Positions 12,560 to 23,545 of a DNA stretch of 64,000 nt are shown one piece after another. Both the position numbers and the translations under genes were made by a program. Where the stretch lies: assembly GCF_023856365.1 (NCBI RefSeq), contig NC_064548.1:16165642-16229641 (forward strand), in the 5' to 3' direction. The notes under the pieces are model-generated. The model was not told the origin of the DNA, did no database searches, and worked only from the letters and a program-made list of their open reading frames with translations. The first letter of the stretch is position 1. Every line of letters starts with the position of its first letter. This stretch comes from Brienomyrus brachyistius. Lineage: Eukaryota > Chordata > Actinopteri > Osteoglossiformes > Mormyridae.

Positions 12560-12785
12560 CTTAGCTTAGCTGCTCAGCCATGTGTGGCTCTTATTAACTC
12601 TAATTAATCCTTTTTCCAGATAGGAATATAGACAGTAGATCCTAAATACCAAGTATTGCTGCAAAGATGTTTAATTTTTTGCTGGGTGATGTTTGATTAC
12701 ATACATGGATGGATGGATGGAGGCCTTTGTATGGATGGTTTAATTATGTAATTATAACACTGAACCATTTGACCTGGGAACTCTT
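12560..12785 (+). repeat. Diverged repeat, copy A
   Basis: It shares ordered blocks with 14240-14530: TTAGCTTAGCTGCT, TGTGGCTCT, a (GGAT)n stretch, TGTATGGATGGTTTAATTA and TGAACCAT-TGACCTG. It contains a short GGAT microsatellite. Confidence 0.6.
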
Positions 12786-13299
12786 ACACTGGGACAAGAT
12801 GCTCAGTATGTCATGGAAATGCAAAATGAAGGAGATCGGTGAACAAAAGAAACACACAAATCAAATGCAAATCAAAAACTGATACACTGGGACCAAATGC
12901 TGGTAAAAGAAAACAGAGAGAGATGATTGGAGGTCACACCCCCTACTGAAACACATTATGTTAAAAATTATTTTTCGCAGTTATCCTGCAACAGTAATCT
13001 TATGTGTAAAATGATTTATTTCTTGAGCTGAGTAATCCTTCTGTTGTTGCAAAAATGAAAAGCTTCTCCTTGTCACCATTAAGAATTTTTTTTTTGCAAA
13101 AATGTTTTTTTAGTTATATTGAAGATGTTATTATATATAATTGTACCTGTGGTATTAGGTCGAATTTATTAGGAACAATGACCTTCCTGGTGTTGTCATC
13201 CATGGTGACCAATCAGAGTGCAATTTGCATTTGTGTGCATTGTCCCTGTTTGTGTGGCTATAGTCCTGGTGACTCAGAAATACTTCAAAGTGTCCTATT

Positions 13300-13655
13300 C
13301 TTACAGTATTAGTCAAATGGAGTGTTGTGACAGATGACATGGTCCCCACAATCCCCTAATCTAAACCCTACAGAGCTGGTTTGGGATGAACTGGATCGGC
13401 AAATAAGAGTAAGGCAGTCAACATCTGCCCAGAACTTGTGGAAACTCCTTCAGGACTGTTGGAGAAACATTTGGAAAAGTATAAAAATCTGAGAAAACTT
13501 TGATGTGTTGAACAGTTGTCTTGGTTGTAACAGTATTTGATAATTACTTCATTGCCTCGAGGTCTTTTACTATAGGGTAAATAACACAGCTAAAATAGAG
13601 ACAATTGCATTGAAGGCAGCTGTGTCCAGACTTTTGACTGATTCTGTCCAGTCGT
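13300..13655 (+). pseudogene. Tc1/mariner transposase C-terminal remnant
   Basis: From 13338 a frame reads TWSPQSPNLNPTELVWDELD, then QNLWKLLQDCW, up to a stop near 13490. This is the last catalytic block of Tc1-type transposases, with the final acidic residue of NPTE retained. A TGA lies just before the block. The GACTTTTGACTG at about 13630 resembles the 3' terminal repeat of fish Tc1 elements. Confidence 0.75.
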
Positions 13656-14239
13656 TAGGAGTACTCTCTAATCAGTGGAAAAGTACCGGGTTCTGTCTGT
13701 GTGATGGATGATACGTAGTGCTAATTCTGTCATTGAAAGGGTTGCCAACCAGTTATTGTTATTTTTTACACTTGGAGCCTTTGTGATCACACACGCGTGC
13801 AGAGTATGTTTCCTTCCGGAACTTGTCATCCTTGGCACGGTCCAGCTGACAGACTCATGTTGCCGTGCTGCACTCTGTTGGGTCACTTTCATGCACGTGG
13901 CCCACTGGGTTTGTCCTGCCAGTGCGATTGTTCTGGATTCTCCGAGAAGGGATGGGAACACAGGTATATTTACCTCGGTTCTGGTTTGTCTTGTTTTATG
14001 CAGCGTGGATCTGGCAGAGCAGTTTGGTTTAAACGCCTGTATGATTTGACCCATCAGTGCTGGAGCTTGTGTGAGGCAGCACTCAACTCTGGTGTATAAA
14101 TATTTGTTTACTGGCCCCAATTGGTCTTTCAATGCAGAAATATTTGCTACAGCAGCCTGACAACGATGGATGAAGCTATGCCACTTACGTTCATGCCAAA
14201 TGAAAATGCTTTAAAAAAGATCTCGCATCTCAGTATCTC

Positions 14240-14530
14240 TGCATGTAGCTTAGCTTAGCTGCTAAGTCATTTGTGGCTCTAATCATTTTTCCAAATGGTG
14301 ATATAGATAGTAGGTACTAAATATCAAATATTGCTGTAAAAATGGCTCCAGCACCCCCACCCTCTTAGCCCCACATGACCCTGAATGGGGGTAATTGGAT
14401 GGATGGACGGACGGACGGATGGATGGATGGATGGATGGATGGATGTAGGCCTATGTATGGATGGTTTAATTACAAAAATATGACAATGAACCATGTGACC
14501 TGATAGACAAAGCCATTCACTTATGTCCAT
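14240..14530 (+). repeat. Diverged repeat, copy B, with (GGAT/GGAC)n
   Basis: It matches copy A at 12560-12785 in block order. The microsatellite is longer here (about 14396-14446) and includes GGAC variants. Confidence 0.6.
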
Positions 14531-16683
14531 GCCGAATAATCACCCTCCAGGTACTTCAGGGGTCATACATCCGTAGATATTATGGATGGCATGAGGCATT
14601 AATTTGCACACATAACAAGGCTGTGGTCACTATTTCCGTATATGAAGTTTCAGCAGGGTTTGTCTCACTGGGAAAAATCGCAGTTCTGAGAAGCAGCCTT
14701 CTTAAGCTTGAAAGGCATTCCCTCCTCTCACAGTGCTTCTCCTTTTCATAGCAAACGGTGCCGAGCCCTTTGCTCCGCCTGGCCCTGGCCCCACCCATCT
14801 GCTCCACTCCTGCCCCAACCTCACCTCTTCATGCCAGGCTCCTCCATCGTGGAACCGTCTACCTGGACTTTACTCACCGTAAGTTAGTCAACACATTCTA
14901 TAATTGGGGACATGTGACTGCTTAGAAATTTGACCAGTTTCCCTGGTGACGGTGACTAATTGATAGATTAATGTTCTGGATTGACCCAGAGCATCCGAGG
15001 TTCATAAATGTGTTGGTGTATTTTCCCTCCCTAGGGCTCGGAAGATCTTAAACATTAATATTAATGCAACGCCATCATTCTCTTATTTCTTGCTTTATCC
15101 AAAAAGAATAAAGATCGACTAAAGAACGGTGTTAGCGGTCAACTGGAAGTTTGGAAAACTGGATGGATAGACTGTTATATACAGCCTTCCTGAAAGGTTG
15201 GCGTCGTACGCGTCTGGGTATTGCTCTGACTAACTATGAGGGGTACATTTGTCATCACAGTACATGTGGGCAGTGGTCCCCTGGCTGCTCTTTTTACACA
15301 GTCGCTGAGAAAGTCTTTGGCTTATAAAAAGAATTGTGTGGGAATCAGTTGAGGGCATGTACTTGGAAAAAAGTCACAGCCAATAGCATAACACAGTCCG
15401 CGAGCTTTCAGTACGGGTTTGTTCTGTAGTAAAGATATCTTCTGGGAGGATGAAGTTGGTACAGTGGTCCTCCTCCCCTGTCAGAGAGAGAGGTTACATA
15501 GGGAACCTTGGCTAGAACTTTCTGCTTTCTTAGGCCTGAAGTGTTGACCTGCCCTGGTCGTCAGGGAGACGGAATTTGCCCTTTTATGGTCATCTAGGTG
15601 CGGCGGCCTGCTTCTTCTGCCAATGAGGAATCTAAGGCCAGAGAGAGGAGGTATTCTGCAGAAGCAGAAGCCCAAGGGGGCATTTGAAATGGAGAACAAA
15701 GAATGTTTGGAGTGCGAACTGAAAGTGTGAAGCCTGCAGCACTTCAATTGCTGCCTGGAGGCTTGAGCAAGAGGCCCTTTATGACCAAAGATACGCTGTT
15801 GACAGAGATACGCTAGTTCAGTGTCCCTGTAATTTATACACTAAAGAGAGATCAGTGACAATCCGGGTATGAAATAGTAATGATTTAACTGTGCTGTTCT
15901 TAAAACTGACACTAGAACAAAAGCAGCCCCTTCGAGAATCATCCAGCTCCCAGCGATCTTATGTAATAGTGTTTGTCATGCCGTACATATGTCAGTCCAT
16001 TGCAATAAATAAACAGAAGTTCCATTGCTTTTTTCCTCGGCTGATTTGCACATTTATACAGGTTCCAGTCTCGTATTTTCAAAGCCGTCACATCACCAAT
16101 CAACACTGAATGTACCCCTTGCAGACGCTTTGAAATTCACTGCAGACTGGGTCTTTCTTTGCATGTCTCTTGATGTTTGAGATGGGAAAAATCATTGTTT
16201 TAGCCGATTCAGTATTTCTTTACAGTAGCTATTGGTATTTGTAGTCCTCTGTCCGGTTAGTGAGTGGCAAACCTTTGCATTTAACATGGCTTTGATGTCA
16301 AGCGTACGGTCGTGTGAGTGGGAATGGGGGTGTGTTTTGATGGTCTCGGTTGGTTCGTCTGGGGGATAGTGGAGGAGCTGTTTCTGTATTTTAACACACT
16401 CTTCTAGCAAACACTGCCGATTCCTGCACATTCTAGCTTCTTTGTTCTGGGTGTCTCAGCCGGCCTATGACAATGCTCTTATAAAACAGCATGCATACAT
16501 CGAAATCATGCTAATATGTCAGCCATAGAAGAGATTTGTTCATTCAGATGTACTGGCACAAGAGTAATGAAGAGGAATCACCTTTGGCAAAAGTTTTAGT
16601 CTGCTGAGTGTCTATAACCAAACCACAGATATACTGTATTTACAAGAACTGCATGGTACAGGAAGATTTTATATTCTTCATAC

Positions 16684-16983
16684 TGTCAGGTGCGGGCGCG
16701 ATCGCGCTGGTTAAAACGCGTGATCGCACGGGCAGGAAACAGGCAAGCAGGCAGAGTACGGGGAATAACTGGGGATTTATTGAAGGAACAGGACGAGCAA
16801 GGCGGAACACTAGTACTCACGCTTACAAACATCAATGACAGACGAAGGACTCAGGCAAGACATGGACTCAAATAGACAGAATAGTTCAAAATAACAAGAC
16901 ACAGCTGGGTACGATCAGGGAAGCACACGTGGATAACCAGGGGGGCGTGGCACACACGAGGATCGTACAAGCCGGGCATGACA
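16684..16983. mobile_element. Solo LTR-like element with 5-bp target duplication
   Basis: The segment starts TGTCAGG and ends ATGACA (TG...CA termini). It is exactly 300 bp and is flanked by the perfect 5-bp repeat CATAC (16679-16683 and 16984-16988). Such termini with a 5-bp duplication are typical of a solo long terminal repeat. No internal coding region is present. Confidence 0.7.
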
Positions 16984-17307
16984 CATACTTTCCAGCCTTG
17001 CCAATTCATTGTACTGTAGTTTGTTGCTGTAACACACATTTAATAAAACTGTTGATGATTTTATGATAATGCATTCACCATAATGGACCTTATTAATCTA
17101 CCTTTGTGACACAGATGAAGTGCTCAGTCCGCTCAGAAACCAAGGTATCTTTTCTGGCTGAGCACCAAGGTTGAAAAGGGGTAGATGGAATGAATCATTC
17201 CCTGAGAAGCTTCTGTTGTCCTTGTACCTCCACCAAACACTGCAGAGGTTTTGCATCTTCTTATCGATCGTTATCAAATACCTCTCGTTTCTGAAGGCTA
17301 ATTTATA

Positions 17308-17631
17308 CAGACGCTCCTCTACTCACGAAGGAGATGCGGTCCAAACAGCCGTTCGTAACCTGAAATGTTCGTAAGTCATTATTCAACATCATTTTAAGGG
17401 TATACGCAAATACCAAGAACTAGGATATGCTGGGAGTACGCACGCTACGCTGCTGCGCGGCGGGAGTAGCAGCCAGAAGTCATACTAGGCGGAATTGGCG
17501 CTCAGAAAAAAACAAATTGATGTTGCGGACAGGAAATGGGAGCCCAAAGAACACAATTTGAATTTACAGTCCTCTTCGTTTGTATGTCTGAAAGTTCGTA
17601 AGTTGAAAGTTCGTAAGTAGAGGAGCGTCTG
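17308..17631. mobile_element. MITE with CAGACGCTCCTCTACT termini, copy 1
   Basis: Inverted termini CAGACGCTCC and GGAGCGTCTG flank 324 bp that are highly similar along their length to 59466-59764. The left flank ends TA, consistent with a Tc1/mariner-type TA target, but the right flank reads CA. Confidence 0.8.
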
Positions 17632-18111
17632 CACTTTTGTTTTCCATGTACGTTTTCAAGCTGTGGACTGTCATATGCGTGGCAGTTTATGTTCATACTA
17701 CATTTGGCTGCGGATGCAGATACTCATGGGTGGTGCATGCATACAGCAGTGATATTCCACCAGACCAGGAGAAGGGAGATGCATTGTAACAAGTGCAAAT
17801 ACAAGAAGTGTAGTGAAACGGGTTATTAGTCTAGGGTTGGACAGTACTGCTGTAATATAGCATATTGTGGTGTGTTGGAATACTTATGACAAAATTAACC
17901 AGGACTCCCCTTCCTGCTTAGCAAGTTTTATTGCCAAGATTTCAAAATTCCGGAATAGTCCTGCTTTTTAAAACACCGTGTACCTCAGTATCGAAAGCAG
18001 ATGCAGAAAAGTGAAGTAAGAATAATGGACTTAAGAATAACAGGACTCTGTTTGGCATAGGGGAATAAAGTAACAGACAAACATTCTCAAAGCAGGAATA
18101 GTACTTCAAAC

Positions 18112-19339
18112 TAGAGCCTTGTGCGGGACTGTTTTTTTAATCCTGCTCCCGCCCGCTCCCACCCGCTCCCGCCCGCTCCCACCCGCTCCCGCCTGCTCCT
18201 GCTGTCTGTCTCTGTTACTCCCGTCCGTTCCCGTCCGTTCCCGCCCGCTCCCGTCCGCTCCCACCCGCTCCCGTCCGTTCCCACCCTCTCCCGCCCGCTC
18301 CTGCTGTCTGTCTCTGTCACTCCCACCCGCTCCCGTCCGCTCCCACCCGCTCATGTCCGCTCTCACCCTCTCCCACCCGCTCCCGTCCGTTCCCACCCTC
18401 TCCCGCCCGCTCCCGCTGTCTGTCTCTGTCACTCCCACCCGCTCCCACCCTGTCCCGCCCGCTCCCGCTGTCTGTCTCTGTTACTCCCGTCCGTTCCCGT
18501 CCGTTCCCACCCGCTCCCGTCCGCTCCCACCCGCTCCCGTCTGCTCCCACCCGCTCCCGTCCGTTCCCACCCTCTCCCGCCCGCTCCTGCTGTCTGTCTC
18601 TGTCACTCCCACCCGCTCCCGTCCGCTCCCACCCGCTCCTGTCCGCTCCCACCCTCTCCCACCCGCTCCCGTCTGCTCCCACCCGCTCCCGTCCGTTCCC
18701 ACCCTCTCCCGCCCGCTCCCGCTGTCTGTCTCTGTCACTCCCACCCGCTCCCACCCTGTCCCGCCCGCTCCCGCTGTCTGTCTCTGTCACTCCCGCCTGC
18801 TCCCGCAATATTTCTGTCCAACTCCACCCACACCCGCAGATCCATAAACAGATATACTGTACAATGAAATAAGTTTATATGCATTAAATGTTTTATTCCA
18901 ATTGAGCAAGAACTGAATAACTAAAAGAGATTCAGCAAAAATCTCTCAACTTTGAATCGCAAATAAATGTAAACTGAACCCAAAAACTAATGAGATGTGC
19001 AAATATCTGCAGTTATTTAAAAAAAAAAACAACAAATATACAACAAATGTTTAAATATCACATTATTATAAACAAACAAGAGCAGCTTAAAAACAGAAGA
19101 GAACCCTGAACCTTATTTCAAAGAAATACATTTAAACTAGCTGAACATCACAATTTAATACAATGGCTCAGAACAAACACGAATATATAACACAAAATAA
19201 ATGACATCAGTTACATTCTCCATCCTGCCAAAAATCTTGGGACCCGCTGTCTATTTTCAGCCGCCCGCTCCCGCCCGCGGCAACATTAAAACCGACCGCT
19301 CCCGCGAGAATTCCGTTGGAGTCCCAATGCAGGGCTCTA
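18112..19339. mobile_element. hAT-type element carrying a large GC-rich minisatellite
   Basis: The termini are TAGAGCCTTG and, inverted, TAGAGCCCTG. They are flanked by the exact 8-bp duplication CTTCAAAC (18104-18111 and 19340-19347). The 1228-bp element has no transposase. About half is the minisatellite at 18140-18810. A short related GC-rich block (about 19258-19310) near the right end suggests where the repeat unit came from. Confidence 0.9.
18140..18810 (+). repeat. Pyrimidine-rich minisatellite (CCCGCTCCC / CCCACCCGCTCC units)
   Basis: It is built from short CCCGCTCCC-, CCCGTCCGTTCC- and CCCACCCGCTCC-like units in higher-order blocks, each punctuated by TGCTGTCTGTCTCTGT-ACTCCC. It is open in several frames on both strands, giving Pro/Arg/Ser-rich frames of up to 248 codons that are artefacts of the repeat. 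Confidence 0.9.
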
Positions 19340-20511
19340 CTTCAAACCACTCATTAACATACTGCACATTTTTTGTACCTCCTGGTCTCTTAAATCTCTT
19401 GGGATGAGGCTTTCGTCCAGAGTATTAAGAAATGCAGGATGCCTGAATCATCAGTATAGGCCGAAAACCGCATTTTGCTGCCCTACACTGTGTCTTGTTG
19501 CAGTTCGTGTCACAGGACAGTCACCATTGGCCACCTGAGCAGTAAGGATTATCCCTGCTTCCTCTTCTTGTTGAATTTCATGCAGGTTTCATGTGTATGT
19601 TTGCACACTGAGGTTGCTGGGCAGCGTTCACTATCCTTGGGGGAGAAACGTGACGTGGTCACCAGTGCAGCACTGCGCAGTGATGGTTTCTGTAAGCCAG
19701 GGGGAGCACGGATGTCGTGGGACAGGTGACAGCGTATCTCTCTCTCATTCCCAATCAGGGTATAACAATGAGCCTTGTGGCCAGACCCCGATTCCTGACC
19801 TCAGGGATCGCAGAAGGGAGAACGTTTGCTTTTGAAAAATTAAAATGTAACCTTTCAAGAAATGCGCAGATATAATTCACATGTTTATGAATGAATGTTT
19901 TTTATCGGTTTGCATTAAGTTGTCCCTAGGTAATGTTTTTGTGATCACTGCTTTCTTAATGATGCTCAGGCCCGAGTGGCTTCCCCAGTTCTGGGTCCAT
20001 GCCTGACCCAGCACCACTTGGTACAGCCCTTCCGCCACCCCCATTCCTCAGTCCTGTGTCTCATTTTGCGTTGGTGCCCCTCCGGATGCATCATCTCTCT
20101 CCTTCCAGTTTCGGCTCCCGTTCCTCCCTGCTCACCCCATGTTACACGGCCTCGCTCAGCCTCCTGGCCACAGCGCTACGCTTACAGGGGCTTGGGAACA
20201 TTGGCGTCTTGTGTAAAAAAAAAAAAAAAAGTATCAAGGGTATCCGTGTTTTCACCATCAATGGAGAGGAGCAGGACGTCAAGGCCATAAGCTGAAATCT
20301 TTTCTCCTCCACTCTATCTAAGAGCTTTCAAAAGGCGCTTTGTAGTCCAGCTCCATTCACATAGAGTTCTACATCAACCCTCGCTTTCCTGAATAATATT
20401 TTGCTTGTATTGAATTCCTTCTGCGGTGGTGCCTCGGATTACCATGGCAACTGTGCCATTTACTTCTATGAACCGTCTTCCTCTTACGTTGGTTCTGAAT
20501 AAATGGTATTA

Positions 20512-20565
20512 TGACCCTGACCAGAACAAGCAGTTGTCTAGAAGATGGATGGATGGATGGGCAGC
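20512..20565 (+). repeat. 3' tail fragment of (GGAT)n retro-repeat
   Basis: GACCCTGACCAGAACAAGCA followed by AGAAGATGGATGGATGG matches the 3' end of the family seen at 9091-9428. Only the tail is present. Confidence 0.55.
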
Positions 20566-20699
20566 ATACAATTACACTTACAGCAAAGCATTTGCAAGAG
20601 ATTTACAATATAAGTAGATATTTCATTCTGTTGGGTTTGTACAGTAGTATAATACCATTTCTTGGCATAAGTATTGTGTGTTAAGCTACATCATGCATT

Positions 20700-21000
20700 G
20701 GCCATAGGCACTTATCCAGATAGACGTGCAAAACCTGGAGTCTGTTCCAGGAGTGACAGGGAATGAGGGCCAGGGACAGGATGTCAGCCAGTCGGGTCTG
20801 GGCAGCCCCTCACACACAATCACACTCTCTGCACAATCCAAAGGCACCATTTCACCATGCATGTTTTTGGTCTGTGAGATGAAAGCAGAGTGACTGAAGA
20901 AAAACTATGCAAACGCAGGGAGAAAATGCTAACTGCACAGGCACTGGGCGGGAGCAGGCATCAGATCCCCTAAGCAGGAGATGTCAGGCAGCGCAGTGTT
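20700..21000 (-). repeat. Diverged retro-repeat, reverse orientation
   Basis: The reverse complement shows the block order of the 9091-9428 family: TTGCATAG-TTTTCTTC, header-row-like CCAAAAACATGCA and GGCTGACATCC. It is strongly diverged. Confidence 0.45.
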
Positions 21001-21054
21001 GCTCATCATTCCCTGCTGTTGGACATCAGCAACAACGATAATGGTAATAGTAAC

Positions 21055-21315
21055 CAGTAGTGTGCTGGCTCACCAGTGAGTTTTGTGGCCTTGTGACCTC
21101 CAGGGTTGACTGTGCAGAGGTCACATGGTCTACCCCATGACATAATTTTCACCCTACATGCATGCAGTTATGCTGATTGGCAAGTCTAAATTACCCATAG
21201 TGTGTACGTCTGTGTTTTTGCACATGTATGTGCCCCCTACCATATATGGTGTACTGCCGCCCTGTTCACTGTGCTGCCTGCCATAGTGACCAGAATAAAC
21301 CGTTAGAAGATGGAT
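21055..21315 (+). repeat. Diverged retro-repeat, forward orientation
   Basis: It contains TCTAAATTACCCATAGTGTG, GTATGTGCCCC and the tail GTGACCAGAATAAACCGTTA then GAAGATGGATG, matching the family at 9091-9428. Confidence 0.5.
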
Positions 21316-21950
21316 GTTAATTGTACATTTTTTACAGTGCTGTACTGCTCTGGACAGTTACACCTCCATCATTTACTTGCCGGCTTTCCCTCTGAAATGT
21401 TCAAATGACTGAGATCGCTCCTCATCAGCTCATACAAACCAGTGACAGGCTATGACTGACCATGGAGTCTATCAGATTTATACTCAGATCATCCGAGAAC
21501 CTTCTGCATGAGTCCTGTACTGGTCCTTCTCCTCCACCTCATGGCTACCATCCCACCTCCTTTCTGTGCTTCCCCACCCCCCCACCCCCCATCCTTCTCT
21601 CATTCTCTTAACTTGGAACCCCAGACTCAAATACATGCAGGATGTGACATCATCATCATCTGACAAATAAATAACTTTTATTTATATATAACTTATGTTT
21701 ATACAGATCTTAGTTTGGAAACACATTAACTAAATTGGAGAAGGTAATTCATAGACTGTTCAGCCACTATATTTGGCATCAATGAGCTGTGTTTATACAC
21801 AACAGTGAATATCTGGCACTGTGTACTGCATTATTTCTTCAGAAGACGTTCCTACTAGCAAGAAATATATAAATGACTAGATACCTTGCTGTGTTTGATA
21901 TGTGTCCATCCTGAGATTTCTGCCTGAGGTATAAATCACTGTGTGATATG

Positions 21951-21953
<3 letters not shown>

Positions 21954-22014
<61 letters not shown>
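21954..22014. repeat. (TA)n microsatellite
   Basis: An uninterrupted alternating TA run of about 60 bp. Confidence 0.97.
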
Positions 22015-22019
<5 letters not shown>

Positions 22020-23354
22020 CTGCTGCAACTTTAAGGTACTCCTGTCATTCTTGACAAGCAGGAATCATTTAAGGAATTAAAAGCTGCTCGTGATGTAATG
22101 CCATTTGAACAGCTGCCCAGGACAAGAATGTACAGTATCTGTCTCTCTTTTTTGGCTGGGAATGAATTAGCTGGCACTGCAGCAGGAAAGTATTACCTAT
22201 GTCTCTGTGGGAGGGACAGGGCATTCATGCTGGAAACACACTTTGGGCCGTGCGGATGGGGGCCTGACATCACACGCTGATGCCAGCGGGTGTCTCTGGA
22301 GGTGAGATGACCCTTCCTCCTTTCTGGGCAGCCTGCCATCGCTTTTTTCCCCTGATATTCCAGCCAACCACGCTCGGCTTTAAGTGAAAATACGTATTTT
22401 TGATCATCATCTTTTAGCAAAACAAGGAAATGGATATTATCGATAGGCACAGTATGAGTGCCTTTATAAATAGAGATAATTGCATTAATGTTTGGTGTCA
22501 TCCTGTTTTCACTCCTTATTAATTCATTTAATGTCATTGTTTCCATTATTCTTTGTTGCTTGGGGATGTGTGACATCACACGCTCCATTTCTGGCGTGTG
22601 AGAGAAAAGAATCAGATTAGACGTTCTGTTGATGGCGTAAAATGTCTGGAGATGGTAATGTGTAAAATGAATGAGTTGGTTTTAGTGTTGTTTTTCAAAA
22701 TTGTAATGGATTATTATAGCCATAACAGCCAAGAAGTATGGATTTTCTGCCCTTTACGTTCTTGCTCTATACGTGTGTATTTTTTACCCTCCACCCTCTA
22801 GAGACACCTTGTGTAATAAGATCATTATCAGTGTTAAAATAAGAATGTAGCTGCTCTCTGTGAGATTACAGAGAATGAGATCAAGTGGGACAAATGAGCT
22901 CTTCATCGCTGTTATTTTGAGGGTTAACCTTCATGAAGGAAGAGGGGGTGGGTTTTCAGATAAACAGAGCAAACATATAATCCTCGGTTCTCTGGTGTAA
23001 TTTTGGGAGACGTAGATTATTTCTGGAAAAAAAAGAATATTAATAGTAAACTGAGCCTTAATTGTTTATGCGGATCCAATTGGAATGTTCAGGTTTCTTT
23101 CAGGAAGCCTTTTAATGAAACACCCACGCAACGTGCACTCAAGTGAAATCACGTTTATGTGGAAGCCAGAACCTGCAGAGGCTTTCGTGTCTACAATATG
23201 GAAGGACTAGAGAAGCATGCTTTCATCTGCTTCGCCCCTACAGATGTCAATGGGCAAAGATCTCAGTATGCTTTCGTTTTTAAAAGTTCTGTCTTTAAGA
23301 CCTTCAGTTGACTTTTCAAAGCATTAAGTCGACGAGTAATTCTTCTATGCATCT

Positions 23355-23545
23355 TCCAGCTCCTTATCCCCGGTAGCATAGGTCAAATAGCTGGGGTGAA
23401 CCCTGGATGGGATGTCAGTCCTTCAGAGGGTATAGGAATATCAGTTTAGAAACACAATTCACCTACCTGTTTGACATTGGACTGCAGAAGGAAACTCGCC
23501 CAATGCCAAGAGATATAAACTCCAAATGCGCAGAGTGGAAGCGGG
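23355..23545 (-). repeat. Diverged retro-repeat, reverse orientation
   Basis: Blocks such as CCCTGGATGGGATGTCAGTCC, read on the reverse strand, match the GGACTGGCATCC part of the (GGAT)n family. It is very diverged. Confidence 0.4.

Noticed and set aside
18119..18867. Open frames of 240-250 codons on the plus strand and 163 on the minus strand, Pro/Arg/Ser-rich
   Set aside because: They are open only because the minisatellite has few stop words in several frames on both strands. The repeat lies inside a hAT element and the frames have no conserved start or domain.
19999..20295. A 98-codon frame ending GIRVFTINGEEQDVKAIS
   Set aside because: The end looks protein-like, but the rest is low complexity, an A-run encodes the Lys stretch, and no splice or family support is visible. 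A retrocopy fragment cannot be excluded.
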